Part shown: positions 46,961 to 58,959 of the stretch, in pieces
Numbering within the stretch: the stretch's first letter is position 1
Layout of the letters: each line of letters begins with the position of its first letter
Origin: Sinotaia quadrata
Lineage: Eukaryota > Mollusca > Gastropoda > Architaenioglossa > Viviparidae
Assembly (NCBI GenBank): GCA_028829895.1
Contig: CM054182.1
Coordinates: 13,970,001 to 14,034,000 of the forward strand
DNA: 64,000 nucleotides
Direction: 5' to 3'
Notes under the pieces: generated by a model
Told to the model about the DNA's origin: nothing
Database searches by the model: none
The model's input: the letters and a program-made list of their open reading frames with translations, nothing else
Translations under genes and position numbers: made by a program

Positions 46961-47685
46961 CTAAGCTAATGGAAGAAATGTTGTAGAAGTCTCACTTACT
47001 AAGTTAATGGAAGAAATTATGTACATAGACGTCTCACTCACTAAGTTAATGGAAGAAATTAAGTAGATTGGTGTTTCACTCACTAAGTTAATGGAAGAAA
47101 TTATGTAGATATACGTCCCACTCACTATAATGATATAGATAGACGTCTTACTAAGTTAATGGAAGAAATGACGTAGACTTCTTTACTAAGTTAATGGAAG
47201 AAATGACGTAGACTTCTTTGCTAAGTTAATGGAAGAAATGACGTAGACTTCTTACTAAGTTAATGGAAGAAATGACGTAGATTAATGGAAGAAATGACGT
47301 AGACTTCTTTACTAAGTTAATGGAAGAAATGACGTAGACTTCTTTACTAAGTTAATGGAAGAAATGATGTAGACTTCTTTACTAAGTTAATGGAAGAAAT
47401 GACGTAGACTTCTTTACTAAGTTAATGGAAGAAATGACGTAGACTTCTTTACTAAGTTAATGGAAGAAATGACGTAGACTTCTTACTAAGTTAATGGAAG
47501 AAATGACGTAGATTAATGGAAGAAATGACGTAGACTTCTTTACTAAGTTAATGGAAGAAATGACGTAGACTTCTTTACTAAGTTAATGGAAGAAATGATG
47601 TAGACTTCTTTACTAAGTTAATGGAAGAAATGACGTAGACTTCTTTACTAAGTTAATGGAAGAAATGAAGTAGACGTCTCACATG
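46960..47685. repeat. 35-bp minisatellite with 231-bp higher-order repeat
   Basis: About twenty units with CTAAGTTAATGGAAGAAATG and ACGTAGACTTCTTTA. A truncated unit (GTAGATTAATGG) occurs at 47277 and again exactly 231 bp later at 47508, with the surrounding series of variants copied too. Most units contain TGACGTA. Confidence 0.96.
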
Positions 47686-47999
47686 ATCAGAGATGACGTT
47701 ATAAACCATCTGACGCTATAGAGATTATTCTTGATAGCATGCTTTGAAGTGGAGACTTGTATTCTTGCTCAATTTTGATAAGGCTCCATAAAGTAGTATG
47801 AAAACTACACGTGGAAAAGATATTAAGAAAGGAATTCTAATTCATCACATCAGTACCTGACAAGAGAAACATTAGAAAGGTTTACACCTTCTTCATTTGA
47901 CCGCTGTAGTTGGTGGGCGTGTATAGGTGACAGATGGTAGTATGTTCAGGTATTAGAATGTTTGCAAATTTAAACTTTTCCTGACTTGCATAAGGGTGT

Positions 48000-48378
48000 G
48001 TTACTGTTGTAGAAATTGTTGATGAGTAGAAACAGAGTGGAGACCTGTTGACAGGAAACAGAATGGAGTATTGTGAACGGGAAGCAGGAATATTGTGGAC
48101 AGGAAACAGTGGAGATATGTTGACATGAAATAGAGTGAGTATTGTGGAAATAAATCAAAATGGAGTGGTGTGGACAGGAAACAGAGTGAAGATTTGTTGA
48201 TAGGCAATAGAGTGGAGTATTGTGGACAGGAAGCAGAATAGAATGTTGTGGACATGAAAGAGTGAAAACTTGTAGACAGAAAGCAGAATGGAGTAATGTG
48301 GATAGGAAACAGAATGGAGTATTGAAGACAGTAAGCAGAGTTGAGTACTGCAGAATAGAACAGAGTGGAGTATTGCTG
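48000..48378. repeat. About 29-bp diverged minisatellite
   Basis: About thirteen units with GTGGAGTATTGTGGACAGGA and AACAGAA. The flanks 47690-47995 and 48380-48815 are unique, with nothing recognised. Confidence 0.88.
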
Positions 48379-48819
48379 AAAACCAGTTCAGCCATTCGTT
48401 ATTTATTTTAACGCTCATATCCGTGACATTAAAATTTGTATTATTGAATTCCAGTAAACAGCAACTGAATATCGCTGACAATGGCATTATTTTTTTTAAT
48501 GGAAGGGATAAACAAATGAATAAGTTGGTGTTGTTACACGACTACTTTTAGGGTTTTGTGAGAAGAATTGTGTGCAGAGATTTATATATATTAAAACTTA
48601 TACAGGGAAATATGAGTTATAGTATTTTATAAATTAGACAATATAAACAGAAATATAAAACACAGTGAAGGTGGAATGCAACAGACGCCATACAGTAAGT
48701 GTTGTGAACACAACTTGAATACTTATAATCCCCATCTTCTCTATCTCACTCTCTCTCTCACACACACACATACACGTGCTCGCACGCACACACAAACGCA
48801 CAGGCATACGCATAAATAC

Positions 48820-49548
48820 ATTGCGTCCAGAAGATATAAAATATAGACACATTGCAAACAGTAGATATAAAGCACACACATACATAAAATCCTTGGGATA
48901 TAAAGCACTGAAATGCATTGCAAACATAAAATATGAAACACAGACATTACATCGAGGAGATATAAAACATAGACATAAATTGCATTCAGAAGATATAAAA
49001 CAGACATACATTGCAAACAGAAGATATAAAGCACAAACATACATTGCAAACAGAAGATATAAAAACTAGACATACATTGCAAATAGAAGATATAAAACAT
49101 ATTTTGCAAACAGAAAATATAAAACACAAACATACATTGCAAACAGAAGATATAAAACACAGACATACATTGCAAACAGAAGATATAAAACACAGACATA
49201 CATTGCAAACAGAAGATATAAAACACAGACATACATTGCAAACAGAAGATATAAAACACAGACATACATTGCAAACAGAAGATATAAAACACAGACATAC
49301 ATTACAAACAGAAGATATAAAACACAGACATACATTGCAAACAGAAGATATAAAACACAGACATACATTGCAAACAGAAGATATAAAACACAGACATGCA
49401 TTGCAAACAGAAGATATAAAACACAGACATACATTGCAAACAGAAGGCATAAAACACAGACATACATTGCAAACAGAAGACATAAAACACAGACATACAT
49501 TGCAAACAGAAGACATAAAACACAGACATACATTGCAAACAGAAAAAA
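48820..49548. repeat. 33-bp minisatellite, open in several frames on both strands
   Basis: About twenty-two units with GATATAAAACACAGACATAC and ATTGCAAACAGAA. The first third is degenerate and the rest is nearly uniform. With a period of 11 codons and no stops in most frames, long frames appear on both strands (to 215 codons). They are by-products. Confidence 0.96.
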
Positions 49549-49549
49549 T

Positions 49550-49870
49550 CATAAAACTCATTACAGATGCTGCGCACCTTCGACGACAGCATATCACAGC
49601 ATATGGGTGTTTCATGCCAAGGGAAGTAACCAATATACGCGGCTGGAAATCCTAGCGAGGATTTGCTGGTCTTGCAATGTAGTTAAGAAATCCTGCAGGA
49701 TTGATGGAGAAGATAAATTATTTGTTTTTTCGTTTGCATCCAACATTAATTATAATGAAACATTTTCCTGAATAATTTCTTGTTGTCTTAAGCGCAAATT
49801 TTCATATCACGTGGGAAGTGGTGAGAATCGTCTCAGTCATCTTAAAGTCAGTGCAACCTATCTGCTGAGG
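49550..49870. other. Unique island (candidate regulatory element)
   Basis: A complex sequence between two arrays. It contains a near-palindrome GGAAATCCTAGCGAGGATTT, a related AAATCCTGCAGGATT, and CATTAATTATAATGA. These look like paired binding sites, but no factor can be named with confidence. Confidence 0.3.
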
Positions 49871-49877
49871 CACACAA

Positions 49878-50040
49878 TCCATACTAATAACGGGAAATAT
49901 ATATTCAGTAAATTCGTGTATTCGCTAAAACTAACGGCAAATATATACCTAGTGAATTCTTGTATCCGTTACTAATAACGGGAAATATACATTTATTGAG
50001 TTCAAGTATCCGTTACTAGTAACGGGAAATGTAAATTTTT
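49878..50040. repeat. About 54-bp repeat, three copies
   Basis: Units share ACTAATAACGGGAAATATAY and TTCAAGTATCCGTTACT-like sequence. Confidence 0.85.
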
Positions 50041-50344
50041 GTTACTGTGTTCTACATACAAAATGAAAATTGACACTAAGGAACTCCTATTGTTCCTGCA
50101 GGTAAAACTCTATGCTGTTGATTTAAAGAATTTCTACTGTTTGTACGAACAACTCACCAACCCCACCTATACGAACAACCCACCCACCCCACTTTCACCC
50201 ACCCCCCCTAAAAAGAAAAAAAAAGAACATGTGAGATAACACACAAGGTATTAAATTTGTTAAGTCTCTTGTGCTCGTACATTTCGAAAATCCAGACTTT
50301 TGTTTGATTATTTTTCTCTTGTACTCACACAACCAGCAGTTTAA

Positions 50345-50625
50345 TACCAATATCGGCCTAGAATAAATACCAACATTGGCTTAACCTAGATAAATACCAA
50401 CATTGGCCTAACCTAAATACCAACATTGGCTTAACCTAGATAAATACCAACATTGGCCTAACTTAGATAAATACCAACATTGGCTTAACCTAGATAAATA
50501 CCAACATTGGCCTAACCTAGATAAATACCAACATTGGCCAAACCTAGATAAATACCAACAATGGCCCTACCTAGATAAATAGCAATATTGGCCTAGATAA
50601 ATACCTATTTTGGCTTAGAAAATAT
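50345..50625. repeat. 27-bp minisatellite (AACCTAGATAAATACCAACATTGGCYT type)
   Basis: About ten units with CTAGATAAATACCAACATTG. GGCTTAAC and GGCCTAAC alternate, giving a dimer period of about 54 bp in the left half. Confidence 0.93.
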
Positions 50626-50699
50626 ATCAACGGTATCAAAGTTATGACATTTGAGTGGGTCTTGATATTAAATCAACAATGGTCTAGGTATTATAAAAA

Positions 50700-51395
50700 G
50701 TAGTTTTACTGACATATGCTGTGACAGTCAATAGGGCGCTGTCGGTATAGTTTTATTTTCTGACATATGCATTGATATGACATTCAATTAAGCACACTAT
50801 GCAATGACATTTAATGGGCGCTGATGCAATGACATTCAATAGGCGCTGTATGCAATGACATTCAATTGGCGCTGTATGCAGTGACATTCAATGGGCGCTG
50901 TTTGCAGTGACATTCAATGGGCGCTGTGTGCAATGACATTCAATGGGCGCTGTAAGCAATGACATTCAATTGGCGCAGTATGCAATGACATTTAATGGAC
51001 GCTGTATGCAATGACATTCAATGGGCGCTGTATGCAATGACATTCAATGGGCGCTGTATGCAATGACATTCAATTGGCGCTGTATGCAATGACATTCAAT
51101 GGACGCTGTATGCAATGACATTTAATGGACGCTGTATGCAGTGACATTCAATGGGCGCTGTATGCAATGACATTCAATGGGCGCTGTATGCAATGACATT
51201 CAATGGGCGCTGTATGCAATGACATTTAATGGGCGCTGTATGCAATGACATTCAATGGGTGCCGTATTCAATGACATTCAATTGGCGCTGTATGCAGTGA
51301 CAATGGGCGCTGTATACAGTTACATTCAATGGACGGTGTATGCAGTGACATTTAATGGACGCTGTTTGCAATGACATTGAATGAGGCGCTGTAAA
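50700..51395. repeat. 26-bp minisatellite
   Basis: About twenty-four units of CAATGACATTCAATGGGCGC then TGTATG. Variant letters (GGCG/GACG, TTCA/TTTA) are scattered through the array. Confidence 0.96.
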
Positions 51396-51399
51396 CATA

Positions 51400-52325
51400 G
51401 CTTCTCTTTTCGACATTGTCGTCGAACTCTATGTCAGGCAATATGGCTCACGTCTGCTCGATAACATGTCACGCTGTTCTTTATTTGTTCCTGCAAATGC
51501 TTTTTGCAAGATTTACGGCCCCTATCAAGGCGTTGTTGTGCGAAACACTAACTGTTGAGACTATATATCGCACTCAATATGCACTCCGTGTCTGCTGCTT
51601 CTAACGGCCTGATAATTTTGCCGCTCGCTCGGACTGAAGCAGCGAACGCGCCATAAATTAGGTCCAATTCTCCATTCATGCTTTATCTCAAACTCTTTAA
51701 ATAGAAGGCCCTAACATTACGTTGTATAAAGTGGTGGGCCCCAAAGTCCTCAGTAGAATCCAAGTGATGAGCCCTAAATGTTAGACACTGAGAAAGAAAT
51801 ACGGCCATATTCACCAAAGTCTCATTGAGATAAGGACTAAAAATTGTATTTACTGCCAGCTCCATAAATTTCTTTCGTTGAGCGGATCAAGAGTATGCCT
51901 GTAAAGACGATAAAACACCCCGGTTAGGATCTGCGATGATTAACAGCTTTGTGCATTTTTCTCATATCTGACTTGTCAACTTCAAATTTACATGCATCTT
52001 CAAATTCGCTGCTGCCTGGCTTTTTTCAAGATCGGTGTCCGATTACATGGTGTATTTTGTTCCGGAGCATGATATTTATGGCGTCACAGGTTCGGAATCG
52101 GGGAGCAAAGTACTCATAAAATGACGTCACAAGCCTGCCATTGTGTTCATCTTTCAATAACATGACTGTTACAAGCCGAGCTGCGCTATTCTTTGTATCA
52201 ATTACGTTTTAGAAATAGGTTATTGTTCACGTAAAAGGAGTCATGAAATACGAGTCCAAACAAACGCCAGGATAAAAAACTCATTAGGTGTTAGTAATTA
52301 CGATATTTCATGGCCTCATCATTCA
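51400..52325. other. Long complex unique island (candidate regulatory element)
   Basis: About 900 bp without tandem structure, the longest such stretch in the right 20 kb. It has many CpGs (GCCGCTCGCTCGGACTG, GCGAACGCGCC), CATAAATTA, TGATTAACAGC, two TGACGTCA-like sites near 52120 and GTAATTACGATA. No exon with conserved coding sequence and no transposon ends were found. Confidence 0.3.
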
Positions 52326-53020
52326 TTGTTCAATGACATTAGCTTATAAAAGTCTGTAGTCTTGCATGTCATTCATTGATCGATGACATTGAGTTACCTT
52401 TTTGAAAGTCTTTAGTCTTGTACGTCAATCATTGGTCAATGACATTAGTTTGTGAAAGTTTTAGTCTTGTACGTCAATCATTGGTCAATGACATTAGTTT
52501 GTGGAAGTTTTAGTCTTGTATGTGTTAGTCATTGGTCAATGACATTAGTTTATAAAAGTCTTTAGTCTTGTACGTCAGTCATTGGTCAATGACATTAGTT
52601 TATAAAAGTCTTTAGTCTTGTACGTCAGTCATTGGTCAATGACATTAGTTTATAAAAGTATTTAGTCTTGTACGTCAATAATTGGTCAATGACATTAGTT
52701 TATACAGGTCTGCAGTCTTGTACGTTAGTCATTGGTCAATGACATTAGTTTATACAGGTCTGCAGTCTTGTACGTCAATCATTGGTCAATGACATTAGTT
52801 TATACAGGTCTGCAGTCTTGTACGTTAGTCATTGGTCAATGACATTTATAAAGGTCTGCAGTCTTGTACGTCAATCATTGGTCAATGACATTAGTTTATA
52901 AAGGTCTGCAGTCTTGTACGTCAATCATTGGTCAATGACATTAGTTTATACAGGTCTGCAGTCTTGTACGTTAGTCATTGGTCAATGACATTAGCTTTAT
53001 AAAAGTCTGTAATCTTGTTC
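52322..53020. repeat. About 50-bp minisatellite
   Basis: About fourteen units with GTCATTGGTCAATGACATTA and GTTTATAAAGGTCTGCAGTC then TTGTACGTCA. Every unit carries TCATTGNTCAATGA-like dyad symmetry. Two subtypes (AAAGTCTTTAG and CAGGTCTGCAG) cluster in left and right halves. Confidence 0.95.
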
Positions 53021-53159
53021 ACCATTCACTATTTAGCGATAATTAAAATTAGTTTTTAAAAGACCATAGCCTTTTCCGCTTTGTATTGTAGAAAAACATT
53101 AATTTATGAAAAGTCTGTAGTCTTGTAGGTCTTTCATTGTGCAATGATAGTTTATTGTA

Positions 53160-54868
53160 GTCTTTTTAGCTTTACAATATGAAAATCTATAGTCTTGTTC
53201 GCTTTACAATATGAAAATCTATAGTCTTGTTCGCTTTGCAATATAAAAGTCTGTAGTCTTGTTCGCTTTGCAATCTGTAGTCTTGTTCGCTTTGCAATCT
53301 GTAGTCATGTTCGCTTTGCAATCTGTAGTCTTGTTCGCTTTGCAATCTGTAGTCTTGTTCGCTTTGCAATATAAAAGTCTGTAGTCTTGTTCGCTTTGCA
53401 ATCTGTAGTCTTGTTCGCTTTGCAATCTGTAGTCTTGTTCGCTTTGCAATATAAAAGTCTGTAGTCTTGTTCGCTTTGCAATCTGTAGTCTTGTTCGCTT
53501 TGCAATATAAAAATCTGTAGTCTTGTTCGCTTTGCAATATAAAAATCTGTAGTCTTGTTCGCTTTACAATCTGTAGTCTTGTTCGCTTTGCAATATAAAA
53601 ATCTGTAGTCTTGTTCGCTTTGCAATATAAAAATCTGTAGTCTTGTTCGCTTTGCAATCTGTAGTCTTGTTCGCTTTGCAATATAAAAATCTGTAGTCTT
53701 GTTCGCTTTGCAATATAAAAATCTGTAGTCTTGTTCGCTTTGCAATCTGTAGTCTTGTTCGCTTTGCAATATAAAAATCTGTAGTCTTGTTCGCTTTGCA
53801 ATCTGTAGTCTTGTTCGCTTTGCAATATAAAAGTCTGTAGTCTTGTTCGCTTTGCAATCTGTAGTCTTGTTCGCTTTGCAATATAAAAATCTGTAGTCTT
53901 GTTCGCTTTGCAATATAAAAATCTGTAGTCTTGTTCGCTTTACAATCTGTAGTCTTGTTCGCTTTGCAATATAAAAATCTGTAGTCTTGTTCGCTTTGCA
54001 ATATAAAAATCTGTAGTCTTGTTCGCTTTGCAATCTGTAGTCTTGTTCGCTTTGCAATCTGTAGTCTTGTTCGCTTTGCAATCTGTAGTCTTGTTCGCTT
54101 TGCAATCTGTAGTCTTGTTCGCTTTGCAATATAAAAATCTGTAGTCTTGTTCGCTTTACAATCTGTAGTCTTGTTCGCTTTGCAATATAAAAATCTGTAG
54201 TCTTGTTCGCTTTGCAATATAAAAATCTGTAGTCTTGTTCGCTTTGCAATATAAAAATCTGTAGTCTTGTTCGCTTTGCAATCTGTAGTCTTGTTCGCTT
54301 TGCAATCTGTAGTCTTGTTCGCTTTGCAATCTGTAGTCTTGTTCGCTTTGCAATCTGTAGTCATGTTCGCTTTGCAATCTGTAGTCTTGTTCGCTTTGCA
54401 ATCTGTAGTCTTGTTCGCTTTGCAATCTGTAGTCTTGTTCGCTTTGCAATCTGTAGTCTTGTTCGCTTTGCAATCTGTAGTCTTGTTCGCTTTGCAATCT
54501 GTAGTCTTGTTCGCTTTGCAATCTGTAGTCTTGTTCGCTTTGCAATCTGTAGTCTTGTTCGCTTTGCAATCTGTAGTCTTGTTCGCTTTGCAATCTGTAG
54601 TCTTGTTCGCTTTGCAATGTGTAGTCTTGTTCGCTTTGCAATCTGTAGTCTTGTTCGCTTTGCAATGTGTAGTCTTGTTCGCTTTGCAATCTGTAGTCTT
54701 GTTCGCTTTGCAATCTGTAGTCTTGTTCGCTTTGCAATATAAAAGTCTGTAGTCTTGTTCGCTTTGCAATATAAAAGTCTGTAGTCTTGTTCGCTTTGCA
54801 ATCTGTAGTCTTGTTCGCTTTGCAATCTGTAGTCTTGTTCGCTTTGCACTCTGTAGTCTTGTATTCTT
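53160..54868. repeat. Mixed 24/32-bp minisatellite
   Basis: The short unit is CTGTAGTCTTGTTCGCTTTG then CAAT (24 bp). The long unit adds ATAAAAAT or ATAAAAGT (32 bp). Both types mix irregularly in 53240-54258; 54259-54738 is twenty consecutive short units with no length change. Neither unit has a stop in the minus frames used, so overlapping minus frames of up to 489 codons (53564-55033) exist. They rest on repetition only and carry no gene evidence. Confidence 0.97.
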
Positions 54869-55310
54869 TAAATGTAATGAAATGTAGTAGAGTTTGCTTT
54901 CATGCAATAATACTTCTCCATGAAATGTTGTAGTGGTGTTTGTTTGCCTACAAAGATTCTTCTTCATAAGAATGTTGCAGTGGTTTTTGCTTGACTGCAA
55001 TGATACTTCATCATTAAATGATCGTGTTGGCATGCTTGCAGAGATAGTTCTTCATGAATGGTGTAGTAGAGTTTGCTTGCGTATAATGATACTTCTGTCT
55101 GATATGTTGTAGTTGTTTTTGTTTTCATGCTATGATACTTCTTCATGAAATGTTGTAGTGGATTTTACTTCAAAGCAATAATAGTTCTTCATGCAATGTT
55201 ATAGTGATTTTTTTGCTTGCATGCAATAAGACTTCTTGAAATGTTGTAGTGGTGCTTGTTTGTATCAATAATACTTCTTAATCAACTGTTGTATATTTGT
55301 TTGCTTGCTT
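54869..55310. repeat. Diverged 55-60-bp repeat
   Basis: About eight units with CTTCATGAAATGTTGTAGTG and TTTGCTTGCATGCAATAATA. Confidence 0.85.
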
Positions 55311-56520
55311 GTACTTATATTAGTTCATTATGTATGTATTTGTCCCTTACATCGGAACATGTTTATCATGAATTAAAATAAAAATATAACAAATCTGTAA
55401 TTCCAACCAATACGTTTGTTATCAATTATAAAACACATATTTCTCCATCCAAACAGTAATTCTATTAAAAAAATTTATTATAAACTAGTTAATTTATATA
55501 ACATCATCCAAACCGTTTATTATCAACTATTAAATTTATATAATATCTCACTAACAGTTTATTATCAGCTAGTAATTTGGTAACTCCATTCTCATTTTAT
55601 ATAAATTTGTAAATAGGTAAGTCCATCCAACTATTTTTTTTTATCCAGTACCAAGTTTGCTTCTCCATCTATTGTTACCAAAATAATTTCATAACTCCAT
55701 CTAACAGGCTTGTGATTAATTACTAATTATGTAATTCATCCAACAAGTTTGTTATTAACTATGAACTCAAAATTACACCTAAAATGTTTGTCATCAATTA
55801 GTACTTCTTTCGCTCCATCCAACAAATTTGACATGTGTGACGTTTTGTTCTGCGATGCTCATGATGTTGATTCCACCCCTTAAATTTAGGCTAATCCCCA
55901 AACACACGTTCTAGATGGCTGCACGTGTTAAACAGATGGGAGATAGATAATTAGAATGGAAGAGTGATAACTCTAGAAGATAGCTCGAGTCCCCTGATAC
56001 ATACAGCCAGGATAGAAAGTAAATGCGGGTGACAGACATCAACATATAACATGTAAGTGAGTCACACTAACACGAGTGGTCTCTGTATCAACAATTAACG
56101 TATTCAACAAGAAATAACATTAGACAGCATGGTTACATATAGCGAATAATTCAATAGTTACAATTAGAGTTTATGAATGAATATCGTTCATAATCATGAC
56201 CATAGTGTTGTAAGAGAATATCCATTTTGAGTCCTGTAGTAGTAGTTATTTGGTTCGTTCTTATGAGAAACTATAAATGAGACAGGATCTCATAAAATTA
56301 TGAGAATATTATCATCTCTAAATACCTATGATAATACACACCACCCAGTTTGCATGTAATGGACTGAAAAGTAGCCATCATACTCTCCCCAGAGTAATTC
56401 CCAGTATTGTAGATGAACAGTACAGAATAACTATGACCTGGCATGCATCCAAACAGAGTAGTAGATACCCACTGAAAAGGACTACACCCATCTTATTAAT
56501 TATAAAGCCCCCAACGCTAC
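55311..56520. other. AT-rich stretch with a loose repeat, then unique sequence
   Basis: 55440-55830 has about eight weak units with TTATCAACTA and CCATCCAACA phrases. 55835-56520 is unique and contains no recognised gene; part of it may belong to the element that follows. Confidence 0.5.
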
Positions 56521-57009
56521 TCTAACCTTTTAACCTAGTTATAACATGAGGTCGAGGGTGTTATCAAAGAAATATAATTTATTAACAGGATAATTAACTA
56601 CACACTACACAGCAATTCAACATTGATCAAAAACAAATAATGATATATACATCAAAGACATATGAAATGCACAAACAGATATAATATAGTTCACTGTCCA
56701 AAATCGCTGCAGGCCTGACAGGCTCTTTTATTAAGTGCTTACAATAGTGTTTCTGAAAATTATACCCAGCTCACCCCAAGACATACATAGACGACAGTTT
56801 TCCGTAATATGTTTGTTTTAGTCAGTGATGCTATACAGCACAAATATGCACACCACAGAGATAGGAGAGTGGAAGTTTGTTTACAAAAAAGGTTCATCTG
56901 ACCTTCTAGCCAATGCTCTTTGCTGGCTGTACGTGACGTCAGAGTCAAGGCAGAAACTGCCTGGCTCCTGGTAAGGAGGTTGAAAACAGAAAGTGGTACT
57001 TGTGAAGAA

Positions 57010-57778
57010 GACAAAAGCACGTACACGTACACACTGTGTAGAAACTCCTTGCATCTACCAAGGTCTTAACAGTTTTTAATCAATAAACCAAGAGATTCAG
57101 GTAAAACAATGAAAGGCTGCTTATTCCCTATAAAATATAATCAGAGAACAAATACTAAGTTTCCTGTTTATTCATCTTTAACTCCATTCTTTCTTACATT
57201 CAAGTCTCAACTTACATTTTCCTGCAACAGTATTTATAAGCCTGATATACGCTCACAGCTTAATAAATATAGCTTATCAATTTTATGAGTGTATTCACTA
57301 GAAACAATGCCAAGTGTTTAGCATACTATATACGAGTGTCTTAGTTCACAATGTGTAGAAATAATATTATATTGGCATAATACATCTCTACATACAACAC
57401 AGGTATAATATATCAATTGCAAAATGCATGAAATATTTCAACCATTCAGCTAAAGGCTGCCTGTCATGACTGGACTTCTTGCCACCCAAGTTCAAGTGAT
57501 TAGGCAATACAGCAGGCAAACTTTTGATCTCAACCAATTGGCTGGTCTCGTTCCTGTCGATCTTAACCATTGGATAATAAGAACTACTCATCCAGTCGGA
57601 ACTGGTTTGGATTGCATCATCAATTTCTAGCATATTCTCAACTAGAGTCGTTTACTTCAACTTTAACACATACAAAAAATAACACCATAAGGAGTGCCCA
57701 AGGTAGGGTTACTTTGACAATTTAAAAATGTATTTAACATTTAAGTCTGTAAATCGGGATAGGCAAATAAACTCCACA
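57010..57778. repeat. LTR-like dispersed repeat, copy at 57 kb (left boundary uncertain)
   Basis: From CACACTGTGTAGAAACTCC onward it follows the 12.15-12.93 kb segment block by block: AACTCCATTCTTTCTTACAT, CTGCAACAGTATTTATAAGC, GGACTTCTTGCCACCCAAGT, ATAAGGAGTGCCCAAGGT and the end GGCAAATAAACTCCACA. No target duplication was found, because the left end is unclear. 56540-57000 may be a divergent part of the same element. Confidence 0.75.
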
Positions 57779-57785
57779 CGTTACT

Positions 57786-57995
57786 TTACTAACAGTTATA
57801 TACTGTCACGTTCTCAGTCATAGCAAAAAATACAGCACATTACTAAGATCCACATATTATCACACCCTCAGTCATAACACAAACACATGCACATTACTTG
57901 ATTAGTTGCTACATATTATCACACCCTCAGTCATAACATAAAACAGAGCACATTACCTTTCCAACATATTGTCACAGTCTCCGTCATACCAATAA
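57786..57995. repeat. About 60-bp repeat, four copies
   Basis: Units share CATATTATCACACCCTCAGT and CATAACA, then CACATTACT. It directly follows the LTR-like element's end. Confidence 0.88.
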
Positions 57996-58350
57996 CCATT
58001 AATATTATTGGCAGCCAGCTCTATCTTACAAAATAATGTATGATGTTTAGTACATATTATTATTACGTAATTCGCACTATTGAAAACTAATAAATAACCA
58101 CAATTAATAATCTTAACTATTTGCATCAAACACCCTAAAACATATTTCAGCGTCATTTCATATACTTTAACATTTAAACAGTTAATGTCTTGCTGAAGTA
58201 CATTTGGGTATAAATTAATCTTTAAAGTAAATAACCTTTCCGTTAGTAAAACACAATGAAGTATTTGTCTCCTCAAACATACAATCCCACTCGTTCTGCA
58301 TGATATAATACCAACATTCAGATTTACTTCACTGACATAAATCGTCATGA
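57996..58350. other. AT-rich sequence with a chance-like minus frame
   Basis: A 131-codon minus frame (57953-58348) is open without being a tandem repeat. It matches no family I know and has no splice context, so I do not call it a gene. Confidence 0.3.
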
Positions 58351-58357
58351 GTTAAAT

Positions 58358-58565
58358 CTTCTCTTTAACAATAACTTTTATAGTCAGGTGTAATTTACCG
58401 AACACTCTCAAATAAGATATAATCTTTTCTTTCACTAAAACTTTTATAGTCAGATGTTACCGTACACCCTCACATTACTAGCAATCTTTTCTTTAACAAT
58501 AACTTTTAAGTCAGATTTATTTTACCGTACACTCTCACATGAGATACAATCTTCTCTTTCGCCAG
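58358..58565. repeat. About 60-bp repeat, three copies
   Basis: Units share AATCTTYTCTTTAACAATAA, CTTTTATAGTCAG and CCGTACACTCTCACAT. 58566-58830 is unique with nothing recognised. Confidence 0.88.
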
Positions 58566-58831
58566 TCAGGACTGACAGGTACTTTATCTAGGATGTCATA
58601 TTATTTACCGGCGCGAACTAAAATATGCACCTCCACAAACTGATTATATCACATGATTAGTTTACCACGCAAACTTTGGCCAAGATTGTAACGAGTACGA
58701 CGTTAAGTAGCAATAACCTCGTGGTATTAAAACCTGACGTTGTCATCGAGTGTGGTGCTAACAGCATCTCACACAGCAGTCTGGCAACGGGAGAATAACT
58801 TAACAGCTCTCAATTCTACAAGTACTACATT

Positions 58832-58952
<121 letters not shown>

Positions 58953-58959
58953 GTATTGC

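Noticed and set aside
48634..49655. Long frames rich in CLCFISSVCNV or HTLQTEDIKHR units
   Set aside because: The 33-bp repeat is open on both strands in several frames, and no flanking unique coding sequence is seen.
53564..55033. 489-codon minus-strand open frame with CKANKTTD repeats
   Set aside because: It exists in several frames at once because the 24/32-bp repeat units lack stops. There is no unique coding domain, and its start lies in the neighbouring diverged repeat.
57953..58348. 131-codon non-repetitive minus-strand frame
   Set aside because: No recognisable domain, no promoter or splice context, and AT-rich composition like its surroundings. It is most likely chance.
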